A DNA stretch of 64,000 bases from Rathayibacter sp. VKM Ac-2754 (GTDB lineage: Bacteria; Actinomycetota; Actinomycetes; Actinomycetales; Microbacteriaceae), in assembly GCF_009807095.1 (NCBI RefSeq), contig NZ_WUCC01000003.1:248001-312000 (forward strand), in the 5' to 3' direction. The notes beneath the pieces were generated by a model. The model worked only from the letters and a program-made list of their open reading frames with translations, searched no databases and had not been told where the DNA came from. Positions 57,468 through 64,000 of the stretch are shown one piece after another. The translations under genes were made by a program, and so were the position numbers. The first letter of the stretch is position 1. The number at the start of each line of letters is the position of its first letter.

Positions 57468-57704
57468 ATGACACGAAGGACGCCGAACCCGATGAACCCG
57501 TTCGACGGGAAGCCCGGCTTCTACAACAAGTTCAACCGGATCATCTACAGCTTCACCGGCCCGGCGCACATCGGCACGGGCTCCCCGGAGGCGCCGTTCG
57601 TCCCGACCGCCGACCCGCGCTGCCCCCTCTGCGGCGAGCCGATGGACCGGCACGACATCGACCGCTCCGGAGAGCGCACGCAGCTGCACTGCCCGGCCTC
57701 CTGA
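57468..57704 (+). CDS. Small zinc-ribbon-like protein
   Basis: A 78-residue protein starting at ATG 57468 with AAGGA in front. The C-terminal CPLCGEPMDRHDIDRSGERTQLHC looks like a zinc-binding knuckle (CxxC, His, then Cys). The N-terminal part (FDGKPGFYNKFNRIIYSFTGPAHIG) is conserved-looking but not recognised. It is divergent from the marR gene behind the perfect palindrome, so it is probably MarR-controlled together with the following reductase gene (17 bp gap). Confidence 0.7.
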   Translation: MTRRTPNPMNPFDGKPGFYNKFNRIIYSFTGPAHIGTGSPEAPFVPTADPRCPLCGEPMDRHDIDRSGERTQLHCPAS

Positions 57705-57721
57705 GAGAGGACGATGGCGGC

Positions 57722-58372
57722 ATGAGCCTCGTCCGCGTGCACAACTTCTCGGTCTCCCTCGACGGCTACGGCGCCGGCGAGGGCCAGACCCTCGACTCCC
57801 CCTTCGGCCACGCGGGCCACCGGCTCGTCGAGTGGGCCGTCGGGACGCGGACGTTCCGCGAGATGGGCGTGCCCGGCGAGTCGCCCGGCTCGGTCGGCGT
57901 CGACGACGCGTTCGCCTCCCGCTGGGCGCGCGGCATCGGCGCCGAGATCATGGGCCGCAACAAGTTCGGCCCCCAGCGCGGCCCGTGGGAGGACGAGGAC
58001 TGGCGCGGCTGGTGGGGTGAGGACCCCGTCTTCCACACCCCGGTCGTCGTCCTGACCCATCACCCGCGGCCGGTGCTCGAGATGGCGGGCGGCACGAGCT
58101 TCCACTTCGTCGATGCGGACCCCGCCGAAGCCCTCGAGCTGGCGCGCGCCCTCGCCGGCGACCTCGACGTCCGGATCGGCGGCGGCGTCGCCACCGTCCG
58201 GCAGTTCCTCGAGGCCGATCTGATCGACCAGCTGCACCTCGTGCTCGTCCCGATCGTCCTCGGCCGCGGCGAGCGCCTCTGGGACGGACTCGAGGGCCTC
58301 GAGGAGCGCTTCGCCGTCGAGGCGACGCCCTCGCCGAGCGGAGTCGTGCACCTCGTGCTCACGCGCCGCTGA
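57722..58372 (+). CDS. RibD C-terminal/DHFR-like reductase
   Basis: A 216-residue dihydrofolate-reductase-fold protein. It has VHNFSVSLDGYGAGEGQT near the N-terminus, IGAEIMGRNKFGPQRGPW in the middle and the C-terminal RIGGGVATVRQFLEADLIDQLHLVLVPIVLGRGERLW. This is the RibD_C family used widely in actinobacteria as NADPH-dependent reductases of unknown substrate. It probably shares the MarR-controlled transcript with the zinc-ribbon gene. Confidence 0.85.
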   Translation: MSLVRVHNFSVSLDGYGAGEGQTLDSPFGHAGHRLVEWAVGTRTFREMGVPGESPGSVGVDDAFASRWARGIGAEIMGRNKFGPQRGPWEDEDWRGWWGEDPVFHTPVVVLTHHPRPVLEMAGGTSFHFVDADPAEALELARALAGDLDVRIGGGVATVRQFLEADLIDQLHLVLVPIVLGRGERLWDGLEGLEERFAVEATPSPSGVVHLVLTRR

Positions 58373-58379
58373 GCGCTGT

Positions 58380-58586
58380 CGCACCTTCGACTCCACGGTC
58401 TCCGACGCCGTCGAGCTCGAGCGGCGGCGAGCGCCGGCCGTCTCACGCGGCGCCGTGATGATCGAGGACCGGAGCGACGACCGGACGAGGCTCCACGTCT
58501 TCGCGGATCCGGCGGGTCACCCTTTCTGCATCGTCGTGGCGGAAGCCCCCCGCGACGATCACATGTCCCCCGTAGTGGGGCAGTAG
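58380..58586 (+). pseudogene. Remnant of a VOC (glyoxalase-like) protein
   Basis: One frame without a good start ends at TAG 58584-58586 and reads …GAVMIEDRSDDRTRLHVFADPAGHPFCIVVAEAP. The block 'hVFaDPaGHPFCiV' is the usual C-terminus of glyoxalase-like VOC proteins. Only about 68 codons remain and the N-terminal half is missing, so this is most likely a decayed fragment. It lies right after the RibD-like gene. Confidence 0.5.
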
Positions 58587-58654
58587 CGCCGCAATCCTGC
58601 CCCGACCCCTCCTCCGAATCATGCGTATACATCTACCTGACCACCGGAGTCCGC

Positions 58655-59398
58655 ATGCTCTCGACCGCACCCCCCGCCCTCACGTCCGCGCCGATCGTCC
58701 CCGCGCGCGCCCTCGCACCCTCGCTCGTCGCGACGGCTCGCGGCGCCTCGGTGTCCGTCCCGCCCAGGGCCGAGATCCGCGTGGCCACGGCCCCCGCGGG
58801 CCCGCTCGCACCGACCCTGCTCGCGCCGCCGAGCACCGCCCGCCCGCCGGTCCCGGCTCTCGACCCCGACTCCGACCGCGTCCTGGTCATCCGGGCCGCT
58901 TCCGGCGACAGCGACGCGTTCGCCGTGATCGTGCGCCGCTACACCGGGCTGCTGCGCGCGACCGCCCGACGCACGCTCGGCAGCAGCGCCGACGTCGACG
59001 ACGTGGTGCAGGACACCTTCCTCGCCGCCTGGAGCCACGCCGACAGCGTCATCGACGGCGACACGATCGCCGGCTGGCTCGTCACGACCGTCCGACGCCG
59101 GAGCTACGACCGCCTCCGATCCTCGGCGACGCGCACGCGCGCCGAGCTCGACGACGAGCTGCCCGCCTCGCCGCACGACGCACCCGACGCCCAGGCGAGC
59201 CGCGCCTCCCTCGCCGCGGACGCCCGCCGCGTCCTCGCCACGATGCCGTCACCGCAGCGCCGCTGCTGGGAGCTGCGCGTCGAGGGCGCCAGCTACCTCG
59301 AGATCGGCGCCGAGCTCGGCCTGCCGCTGACGACCGTGCGCGGAATGCTGGCGCGCGCCCGGGCGACGCTGGCGAGCGAGCTGGCGCACTGGCGCTGA
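58655..59398 (+). CDS. ECF-type RNA polymerase sigma factor with Ala/Pro-rich N-terminal extension
   Basis: A 247-residue protein. Region 2 is FAVIVRRYTGLLRATARRTLGSSADVDDVVQDTFLAAW; region 4 is MPSPQRRCWELRVEGASYLEIGAELGLPLTTVRGMLARARATL. The first ~75 residues are Ala/Pro/Ser-rich and unrelated to the sigma fold. No anti-sigma factor gene is adjacent, and no conserved ECF target promoter is obvious upstream. The start at ATG 58655 could be later, but the frame is open and GC-biased throughout. Confidence 0.82.
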   Translation: MLSTAPPALTSAPIVPARALAPSLVATARGASVSVPPRAEIRVATAPAGPLAPTLLAPPSTARPPVPALDPDSDRVLVIRAASGDSDAFAVIVRRYTGLLRATARRTLGSSADVDDVVQDTFLAAWSHADSVIDGDTIAGWLVTTVRRRSYDRLRSSATRTRAELDDELPASPHDAPDAQASRASLAADARRVLATMPSPQRRCWELRVEGASYLEIGAELGLPLTTVRGMLARARATLASELAHWR

Positions 59399-59416
59399 AG
59401 CACTGACGGTGCTGAA

Positions 59417-59472
59417 GCGCTGAGGCGCTGAGGCGCTGAGGCGCTGAGGCGCTGAGGCGCTGAGGCGCTGAG
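59417..59472 (+). repeat. Seven tandem copies of GCGCTGAG
   Basis: An uninterrupted 8-bp microsatellite of 56 bp (59417-59472), starting 19 bp after the sigma factor stop and 92 bp before the HNH gene. Copy number is likely to vary by slippage. Confidence 0.9.
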
Positions 59473-59564
59473 GGTGCTCCTCCACAGGGGGACGCTGCGG
59501 CGAGTCGTCGACAGAAGCTGTCTCCGCGAGTCCCGTGGCGCCTCCGACCGATTGACTCTCCCGC

Positions 59565-60878
59565 ATGGCAGAGACGAGAACGGCTGGAGCGGTGCTCGCC
59601 GAGGCACGTGAACGCGGAGACCGCGCGGGTGAGCTCGCCCGCGCCGCCGCGCCGCTCCTCCTCGCCTCGGCCGAGCAGCTGTACGAGGGATACCGCACCG
59701 CGATCTCCTCTCCGGAGTCCTTCGCCAGGGGTCCGTCGGCCAGCGAGTCGAGCGAACTGGCGGAGCGGTCGATCCGTGCCGAATTCGCGATCGCGATGGG
59801 CGTCTCCGAGCGGGTGGCGTCGAACGAGCTCGAGCAGGCGCGACTGCTCGTCGACGATCTGCCGCACACCCGGGCCGCCCTGGCCGGCGCGCTCATACGG
59901 TGGGAGGCGGGCCGAGTGATCTGCGCGGCCGCAGCGACCCTGCCCGTCGAGTCCCGCGCCGCCTTCGACGAACGTGGCGCGGCCCTGGCCCTCTCACTGA
60001 CGCCGGGTCAGCTGCGGCGCGCCGTCGCGCAACTGAGAGAGGAGCTGCACGAGGAACCCCTCTCCGAGCGGCACGCGCGCGCTCGTGAAGAGCGGTCGGT
60101 GTGGATGTCGGCCGGGATCGACGGGATGGCCACCCTCTGCGCACTACTGCCCGCGCCGGTCGCGGCCGGAGCATTGAACCGCCTCGACCGGATGGCACGC
60201 ACGCTGCGCGCTGCCGCAGAGGAATCCGGCGACACGCGGACGCTCGCGCAGCTGCGTGCCGACGCCATGGCCGATCTCGTCTGCGACGGTGACATCGCCG
60301 GCACCACTCCGCTCGCGAGCGACCGCCCCGCGCCGACCTTCGTACCCGGCCTCCGCGCCGAGATCCGCGTCACCCTCCCCGCCACCACGGCGGTCGGTCT
60401 CGACGACCATCCTGCCGACCTCGACGGCTACGGGCCGATCCCGGCCGATGCCGCACGGGAGCTCGTCGGCATCGGCGAGACGTTCACCCGGGTCCTCGTC
60501 GAACCGGAAACGGGGATGATCGCCTCCGTCGGACGCACCCTCCGCGTCCCTCCCCCGCAGATGCGATTGGCGCTCCAGCTCCGCGATCAGACCTGCCGGT
60601 TCCCGGGCTGCACCCGCCCCGCCTCCACGGCCGAGGCCGACCACACCGTCGAGTGGCGGAACGGCGGCGAGACCAGCCTCCAGAACCTCCTCAGTCTCTG
60701 CACCAGCCACCATCACGTCCGACACGGCGATCGCTGGAGCTACAACCTCCAGCCCGACGGCACGGCCGAGTGGAGCACCCCCACCGGACGCCGCGTCACC
60801 ACCCGGCCGCCCGCGCTTCCCGGCGGCCCACCGCCCGTGCGATTCACCGAGCCACCGCCGATCCGACGCGACTCGTAG
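59565..60878 (+). CDS. DUF222 domain HNH endonuclease
   Basis: A 437-residue protein. Residues ~20-330 are DUF222 (for example ASNELEQARLLVDDLPHTRAALAGALIRWEAGRVI). The HNH domain is near residues 345-390: CRFPGCTRPASTAEADHTVEW, then NLLSLCTSHHHVRH, with zinc-binding Cys and catalytic His. This family exists in many copies in Microbacteriaceae and other actinobacteria and is suspected of mobile or defence-related roles; none is proven. The Pro-rich tail is low complexity. The preceding 8-bp repeat may affect its transcription. Confidence 0.9.
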   Translation: MAETRTAGAVLAEARERGDRAGELARAAAPLLLASAEQLYEGYRTAISSPESFARGPSASESSELAERSIRAEFAIAMGVSERVASNELEQARLLVDDLPHTRAALAGALIRWEAGRVICAAAATLPVESRAAFDERGAALALSLTPGQLRRAVAQLREELHEEPLSERHARAREERSVWMSAGIDGMATLCALLPAPVAAGALNRLDRMARTLRAAAEESGDTRTLAQLRADAMADLVCDGDIAGTTPLASDRPAPTFVPGLRAEIRVTLPATTAVGLDDHPADLDGYGPIPADAARELVGIGETFTRVLVEPETGMIASVGRTLRVPPPQMRLALQLRDQTCRFPGCTRPASTAEADHTVEWRNGGETSLQNLLSLCTSHHHVRHGDRWSYNLQPDGTAEWSTPTGRRVTTRPPALPGGPPPVRFTEPPPIRRDS

Positions 60879-60907
60879 ACTCGGCGCCACCCGACCGGAG
60901 GTGCCCC

Positions 60908-61477
60908 GTGCGCGAGCTGACCTACTACGTCGCGACCAGTCTCGACGGCCTGATCGCCGCGCCCGACGGCGACTGGAGCGCGTTCCCGGCCGAGGGCGAC
61001 CACTTCGACGCGATCCTCGCCGACTACAGCGACACCCTCCCGATCCACGCGCAGCAGGCCCTCGGAGTCACGGCCGACGGCTCCCGCTTCGACACCGTGA
61101 TCATGGGGTGGCGCACCTACACGCCCGCGCTCGACGCCGGCATCGACAGCCCCTACCCGCACCTGCGGCAGATCGTCGCGACCCGGGGCGGCCACGCGGT
61201 CCCCGAGGGGATCGAGACCACCGCCGACCCGGTCGCCACGGTCCGCGAGCTGCGCGCCGGCGGCGGAGGCGGCGTCTGGCTGGCGGGCGGCGGCGCGCTC
61301 GCGGGCGCGCTGGTCGAGCAGATCGACACGCTGATCCTCAAGGTGAACCCGGTCGTGCTCTGCGACGGCGTCCCGCTCTTCGGAGGCGCGCCGTACGCCG
61401 CTCGGCGGTTCCACCGCCTCGAGTCGCGACGGTTCGACTCCGGCGTGAGCATCGACACCTACCGCCGGGTGCGCTGA
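60908..61477 (+). CDS. RibD C-terminal/DHFR-like reductase
   Basis: A 189-residue protein starting at GTG 60908 (VRELTYYVATSLDGLIA). It has the family blocks DTVIMGWRTYTPAL, VWLAGGGALAGALVEQIDTLILKVNPVVLCDGVPLF and the C-terminal YRRV. It is a second member of the same fold as the product at 57722, but in a different subgroup. NADPH-dependent reduction of an unknown heterocycle is likely. GGAGGTG lies upstream. Confidence 0.85.
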   Translation: MRELTYYVATSLDGLIAAPDGDWSAFPAEGDHFDAILADYSDTLPIHAQQALGVTADGSRFDTVIMGWRTYTPALDAGIDSPYPHLRQIVATRGGHAVPEGIETTADPVATVRELRAGGGGGVWLAGGGALAGALVEQIDTLILKVNPVVLCDGVPLFGGAPYAARRFHRLESRRFDSGVSIDTYRRVR

Positions 61478-61517
61478 CAGGACGGTCGCTAGGGTGGGCA
61501 CCACGAAGGGGGCCTCG

Positions 61518-61934
61518 ATGGCACGCAGCACGGCTCGGATCGGCGGGGCGGTAGCCGCCCTCCTCACCGCGGCACTCCTCGCAGGCTGCGCCGGACCGAC
61601 TCCGTACTCGGACTTCGAGCGCACCAGGGACGACCGCGACGTGCTCCCCGACCTCGGCACCGTCGACGACAGCATCGACCTCGACTCGGTGCGCTACGCG
61701 GGCAGCGCCGACGGAGCGGCGGTGTACATCGCTCTCTCGGCCGACGACGACGCCCGCTGCATGATCGTCCTCACCGAGTACGAGCCGTTCTCGGGATGCG
61801 GCGGTGGCGAGCTCGAGACCTCGATGCCGGGCGCCTTCGTGGCCCGCCTGCATCCCGACGGCGCCGGCCCCGAGGACTCCCCCGGACTCGACTGGACCGC
61901 CCTCGGCGAGAACGTCTCGGTGCGCGCGGGCTGA
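61518..61934 (+). CDS. Hypothetical lipoprotein
   Basis: A 138-residue precursor starting at ATG 61518 with GAAGGGGG upstream. Lipobox LLAGC. The mature part (VLPDLGTVDDSIDLDSVRYAGSADGAAVYIALSADDDARCMIVLTEYEPFSGCGGGEL) has two Cys that could form a disulfide, and looks beta-rich. No family recognised. TAGGGT at 61490-61495 may be its -10; the same string precedes the next gene. Confidence 0.7.
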   Translation: MARSTARIGGAVAALLTAALLAGCAGPTPYSDFERTRDDRDVLPDLGTVDDSIDLDSVRYAGSADGAAVYIALSADDDARCMIVLTEYEPFSGCGGGELETSMPGAFVARLHPDGAGPEDSPGLDWTALGENVSVRAG

Positions 61935-61959
61935 ACGCAGGCTGGCTAGGGTGGGCGCC

Positions 61960-62460
61960 ATGCAGAAGACCGACACCGTCGGAGCCGTCGTCGCCGTCAT
62001 GCGCACCGAGGGAGCGATCTACGGCACGGTCCTCGCGATCACGCTGATCGCCGTGGGCTGGGACAAGGACACCGATCTCGAAGTGCTGCTCTTCCTCCTC
62101 GGCTCGGTCACCGTGTTCTGGATCGCGCATCTGTACGCGGGGACGATCGCGAGGCTGCCCGATTCCGAGCCCAGCCCGCGAACCGTGCTCGCCGCGGTGG
62201 GCGACACCGCGCGGCACTCGATCGGCATGCTCGCTGCGATGATCGTGCCCGCCCTCTTCCTCGCGCTCGGTCCGCTCGGACTCGTCGAGGAGTACACGGC
62301 CTACTACCTGGCGCTCGGCTCGGGGGTCGTGATCCTCGCCGTGCTCGGCTACGTGATGTCGGCGCGCCGGGGCAGTTCGCTCGCGCGGCGCCTCCTCAGC
62401 ACGCTGATCACCACGCTGCTCGGCTTCGTCGTGGTCTGGCTGAGCACGTTGGTGCACTGA
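61960..62460 (+). CDS. Small integral membrane protein
   Basis: A 166-residue protein with four hydrophobic helices (TVLAITLIAVGW, VLLFLLGSVTVFWIAHLYAG, IGMLAAMIVPALFLALGPLGL, YLALGSGVVILAVLGYVM) and a last one at the C-terminus (ALITTLLGFVVVWLSTLV-like). Family not recognised. TAGGGT at 61947-61952 lies 7 bp before the ATG, suggesting a near-leaderless message. Confidence 0.7.
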   Translation: MQKTDTVGAVVAVMRTEGAIYGTVLAITLIAVGWDKDTDLEVLLFLLGSVTVFWIAHLYAGTIARLPDSEPSPRTVLAAVGDTARHSIGMLAAMIVPALFLALGPLGLVEEYTAYYLALGSGVVILAVLGYVMSARRGSSLARRLLSTLITTLLGFVVVWLSTLVH

Positions 62461-62486
62461 ACCCCGAACACTGTCAGGCTGGCGGC

Positions 62487-63455
62487 ATGACATCGCAGTC
62501 CAGCCTCCGTCCGTTCGGCCCGTCGGGCGCCTCCGTCACCCGGCTCACCCTCGGTACCTCGTGGAATCCCGAGCGCGTGCGCGACCTCGACCGGGTGCCG
62601 GCGCTCGAGCGGGTCCTCGACTCCGCAGCGGGCAACCGCGCCGTCTCGGTGATCGACACGTCGAACGAGTACGCCCTCGGGCACAGCGAGCGCCTGATCG
62701 GCGAGGCTCTGCGGGCGCGCGGCGGCGTGCCGGAGGGGATCACCGTGGTCACCAAGCTCGACCGCGATCCCCAGACCGGCAGCTTCTCGGCCGAGCGGAT
62801 GCGGCGCAGCCTCGACGAGAGCCGCGAGCGTCTCGGGATGGACGTGCTGCCCCTGCTGTACCTGCACGACCCCGAGCGGATCTCGTACGACGAGGCGTTC
62901 GCCGACGACGGCCCCGTGAAGGCGCTCGTCGCCATGAAGGAGGCGGGCGTCGCGCTGTCGATCGGCATCTCGGGCGGGCCGGCGCCGATGCTGCTGCACT
63001 ACGTCGAGACGGGGCTCTTCGACGCGGTGATCACGCACAACCGGTTCACGCTGGTCGACCGCTCGTCCGAGGAGCTGCTGGACGCCTCCGTCGACCGCGG
63101 CGTGGTCGTGGTGAACGCCGCCGTCTACGGCGGGGGCGCTCTCGCCCGCTGGCCGGAGCCGGTCAAGACCTACGCGTACCGCCCGGCTCCCGCCGAGGTC
63201 GTCGACGCGGTGGCCGCGATGGGAGCAGCCTGCGAGCGCGCCGGGGTGCCACTCGCCGCGGCGGCGCTGCAGTTCTCGACCCGCGACCCGCGGGTGACGA
63301 CGACGGTGGTCGGAGCGACGACGGCCGAGCACTACGACGCGTTCGTGGCCGACGACGCCCTCGAGATCCCCGACGCGCTGTTCGACGAGCTCGCCGCGCT
63401 CGCGCCGTCGAGCGACGCCTGGCAGGACGCTCCGGGTTCGACCTGGCCGCGCTGA
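62487..63455 (+). CDS. Aldo/keto reductase
   Basis: A 322-residue TIM-barrel oxidoreductase. The catalytic Tyr region is SVIDTSNEYALGHSERLIGEAL (D-x4-Y), the Lys is in ITVVTKLDRD and the His in LYLHDPERI; NADP contacts lie in VVGATTAEHYDAF near the C-terminus. It resembles D-threo-aldose 1-dehydrogenase/L-fucose dehydrogenase types. It probably oxidises or reduces a sugar or aldehyde; the next gene is also an oxidoreductase, 60 bp downstream. Confidence 0.88.
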   Translation: MTSQSSLRPFGPSGASVTRLTLGTSWNPERVRDLDRVPALERVLDSAAGNRAVSVIDTSNEYALGHSERLIGEALRARGGVPEGITVVTKLDRDPQTGSFSAERMRRSLDESRERLGMDVLPLLYLHDPERISYDEAFADDGPVKALVAMKEAGVALSIGISGGPAPMLLHYVETGLFDAVITHNRFTLVDRSSEELLDASVDRGVVVVNAAVYGGGALARWPEPVKTYAYRPAPAEVVDAVAAMGAACERAGVPLAAAALQFSTRDPRVTTTVVGATTAEHYDAFVADDALEIPDALFDELAALAPSSDAWQDAPGSTWPR

Positions 63456-63515
63456 AGCGGGCCCGGTTCGCACCGTCAGGGCATAGCCGGGCTCTGTTCC
63501 CGGTTACCCCTCTGC

Positions 63516-64000
63516 ATGACTGACGACGCTTCCGGGCCGGCCCTCTTCCGGCCGCTCACCCTCCGCTCCCGCACCGCTCGCAACCGACTGTGGGCGGCGC
63601 CGATGTGCCAGTACTCGGTCGAGGCGCAGGACGGCCGGCCGACCGGCTGGCACCTCGTGCACCTCGGCTCGATCGCCCGTGGCGGCGTCGGAGTCGTGAT
63701 CTCGGAGGCGACGGCCGTCACTCCCGAGGGCCGCATCAGCCCCTGGGACACCGGCCTCTGGGACGACGCGCAGCGCGACGCGTGGGCGCCGATCGTCGAC
63801 TTCGTGCACGAGCAGGGCTCGCTCGCCGGGGTGCAGCTGGCGCATGCCGGCCGCAAGGCGTCGACCTACCGCGAGTGGAGCGGGCGCGGCACCGTCCCCG
63901 CCGAGGAGGGCGGCTGGGACACCGTCGCCCCCTCGGCCGTGGCCTTCGACGGCTACGCGGAGCCGCGGGCGCTCGACGCCGGGGAGCTGCCGGGCCTCGT
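63516..64000 (+). CDS. NADH:flavin oxidoreductase (old yellow enzyme, YqjM-like), 5' part
   Basis: Starts at ATG 63516 (MTDDASGPALFRPLTLRS) and runs off the window after 161 codons. The visible part shows the FMN-binding barrel start LWAAPMCQYSVE, HLGSIARGGVGVVISEATAV, and GVQLAHAGRKAS, the YqjM-type blocks. The Cys in APMCQYS is the redox-tuning Cys of that class. Such enzymes reduce activated C=C bonds. Confidence 0.87.
   Translation, partial: MTDDASGPALFRPLTLRSRTARNRLWAAPMCQYSVEAQDGRPTGWHLVHLGSIARGGVGVVISEATAVTPEGRISPWDTGLWDDAQRDAWAPIVDFVHEQGSLAGVQLAHAGRKASTYREWSGRGTVPAEEGGWDTVAPSAVAFDGYAEPRALDAGELPGL

Noticed and set aside
58443-58670. Minus-strand 75-codon frame between the RibD-like and sigma genes
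   Set aside because: Arg-rich product with no family resemblance; the plus strand carries a VOC remnant there.
59417-59472. CRISPR or rho-independent terminator
   Set aside because: Pure 8-bp tandem units without spacers or a hairpin.

Overview
The window is GC-rich (roughly 70-73 % by eye), densely coded, and reads like an actinobacterium of the family Microbacteriaceae. Pointers to that family are a DUF222/HNH endonuclease, two small DUF7882-type proteins, near-leaderless genes behind TANNNT boxes, and intergenic repeats containing ctactcgaccagca. A Rathayibacter/Curtobacterium-like genus is my guess; the sequence alone does not prove it. No rRNA, tRNA, CRISPR array, phage or IS transposase was seen.

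Layout. 1-5.1 kb: 5' part of a SWIM/SNF2 helicase, an MshA-like glycosyltransferase, polyphosphate glucokinase and a putative phosphatase. 5.2-5.95 kb: a PadR regulator with a low-complexity N-terminus. 6.1-10.8 kb (minus): a translationally coupled oleA-oleBC-oleD operon for long-chain olefin (head-to-head hydrocarbon) synthesis. 11.2-13.9 kb (minus): dgt with two membrane/unknown genes. 14-18.5 kb: copper chaperone and CopA ATPase behind a CsoR-like operator, then DUF4180, a phosphoesterase and two unknown genes. 18.5-24 kb: AlkA, a quinone-oxidoreductase/TetR pair, a membrane protein, a Ser/Thr kinase and a MarR regulator sharing operator-like sites with a DUF7882 gene. 24-30 kb: GT4, GH92 mannosidase, PRISE-type reductase, DsbA-like lipoprotein. 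30.4-31.2 kb: a lower-GC patch with two small exported proteins. 31.3-36.7 kb: MFS exporter, D-amino-acid PLP enzyme, unknown proteins, two GAF-ANTAR regulators. 36.8-39.4 kb: monomeric sarcosine-oxidase-like enzyme divergent from a tandem-IclR regulator. 39.47-40.29 kb: a strong RNA-like stem-loop followed by a frameshifted Abi-family gene.

40.3-55.4 kb is the largest unit: a PucR-type regulator divergent from eleven closely packed plus-strand genes, most of them overlapping by 4 bp (ATGA/GTGA). They encode a DUF917/S-methyl-thiohydantoin-desulfurase-like protein, a HyuA-like hydantoinase, a peptide/opine-type ABC transporter (binding protein, permease, permease-ATPase fusion, ATPase), a YtcJ-type amidohydrolase, an alpha/beta hydrolase, a PaiB flavoprotein, an M20 amidohydrolase, a PPOX flavoprotein and a PDR-type 2Fe-2S reductase. 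The likely theme is uptake and stepwise hydrolysis of a cyclic-amide (hydantoin-like) nitrogen compound; the substrate is unknown.

55.4-64 kb: thioesterase, alpha/beta hydrolase, a MarR/zinc-ribbon divergent pair with a perfect palindrome, two RibD/DHFR-like reductases, a remnant of a VOC protein, an ECF sigma factor, an 8-bp tandem repeat, the DUF222-HNH protein, a lipoprotein, a membrane protein, an aldo/keto reductase and the 5' part of an old-yellow-enzyme gene cut by the window end.

The best candidates for something undescribed are the stem-loop RNA plus Abi gene, the PucR-controlled hydantoinase-type operon, and a 71-bp nested palindrome present twice with identical arm spacing.
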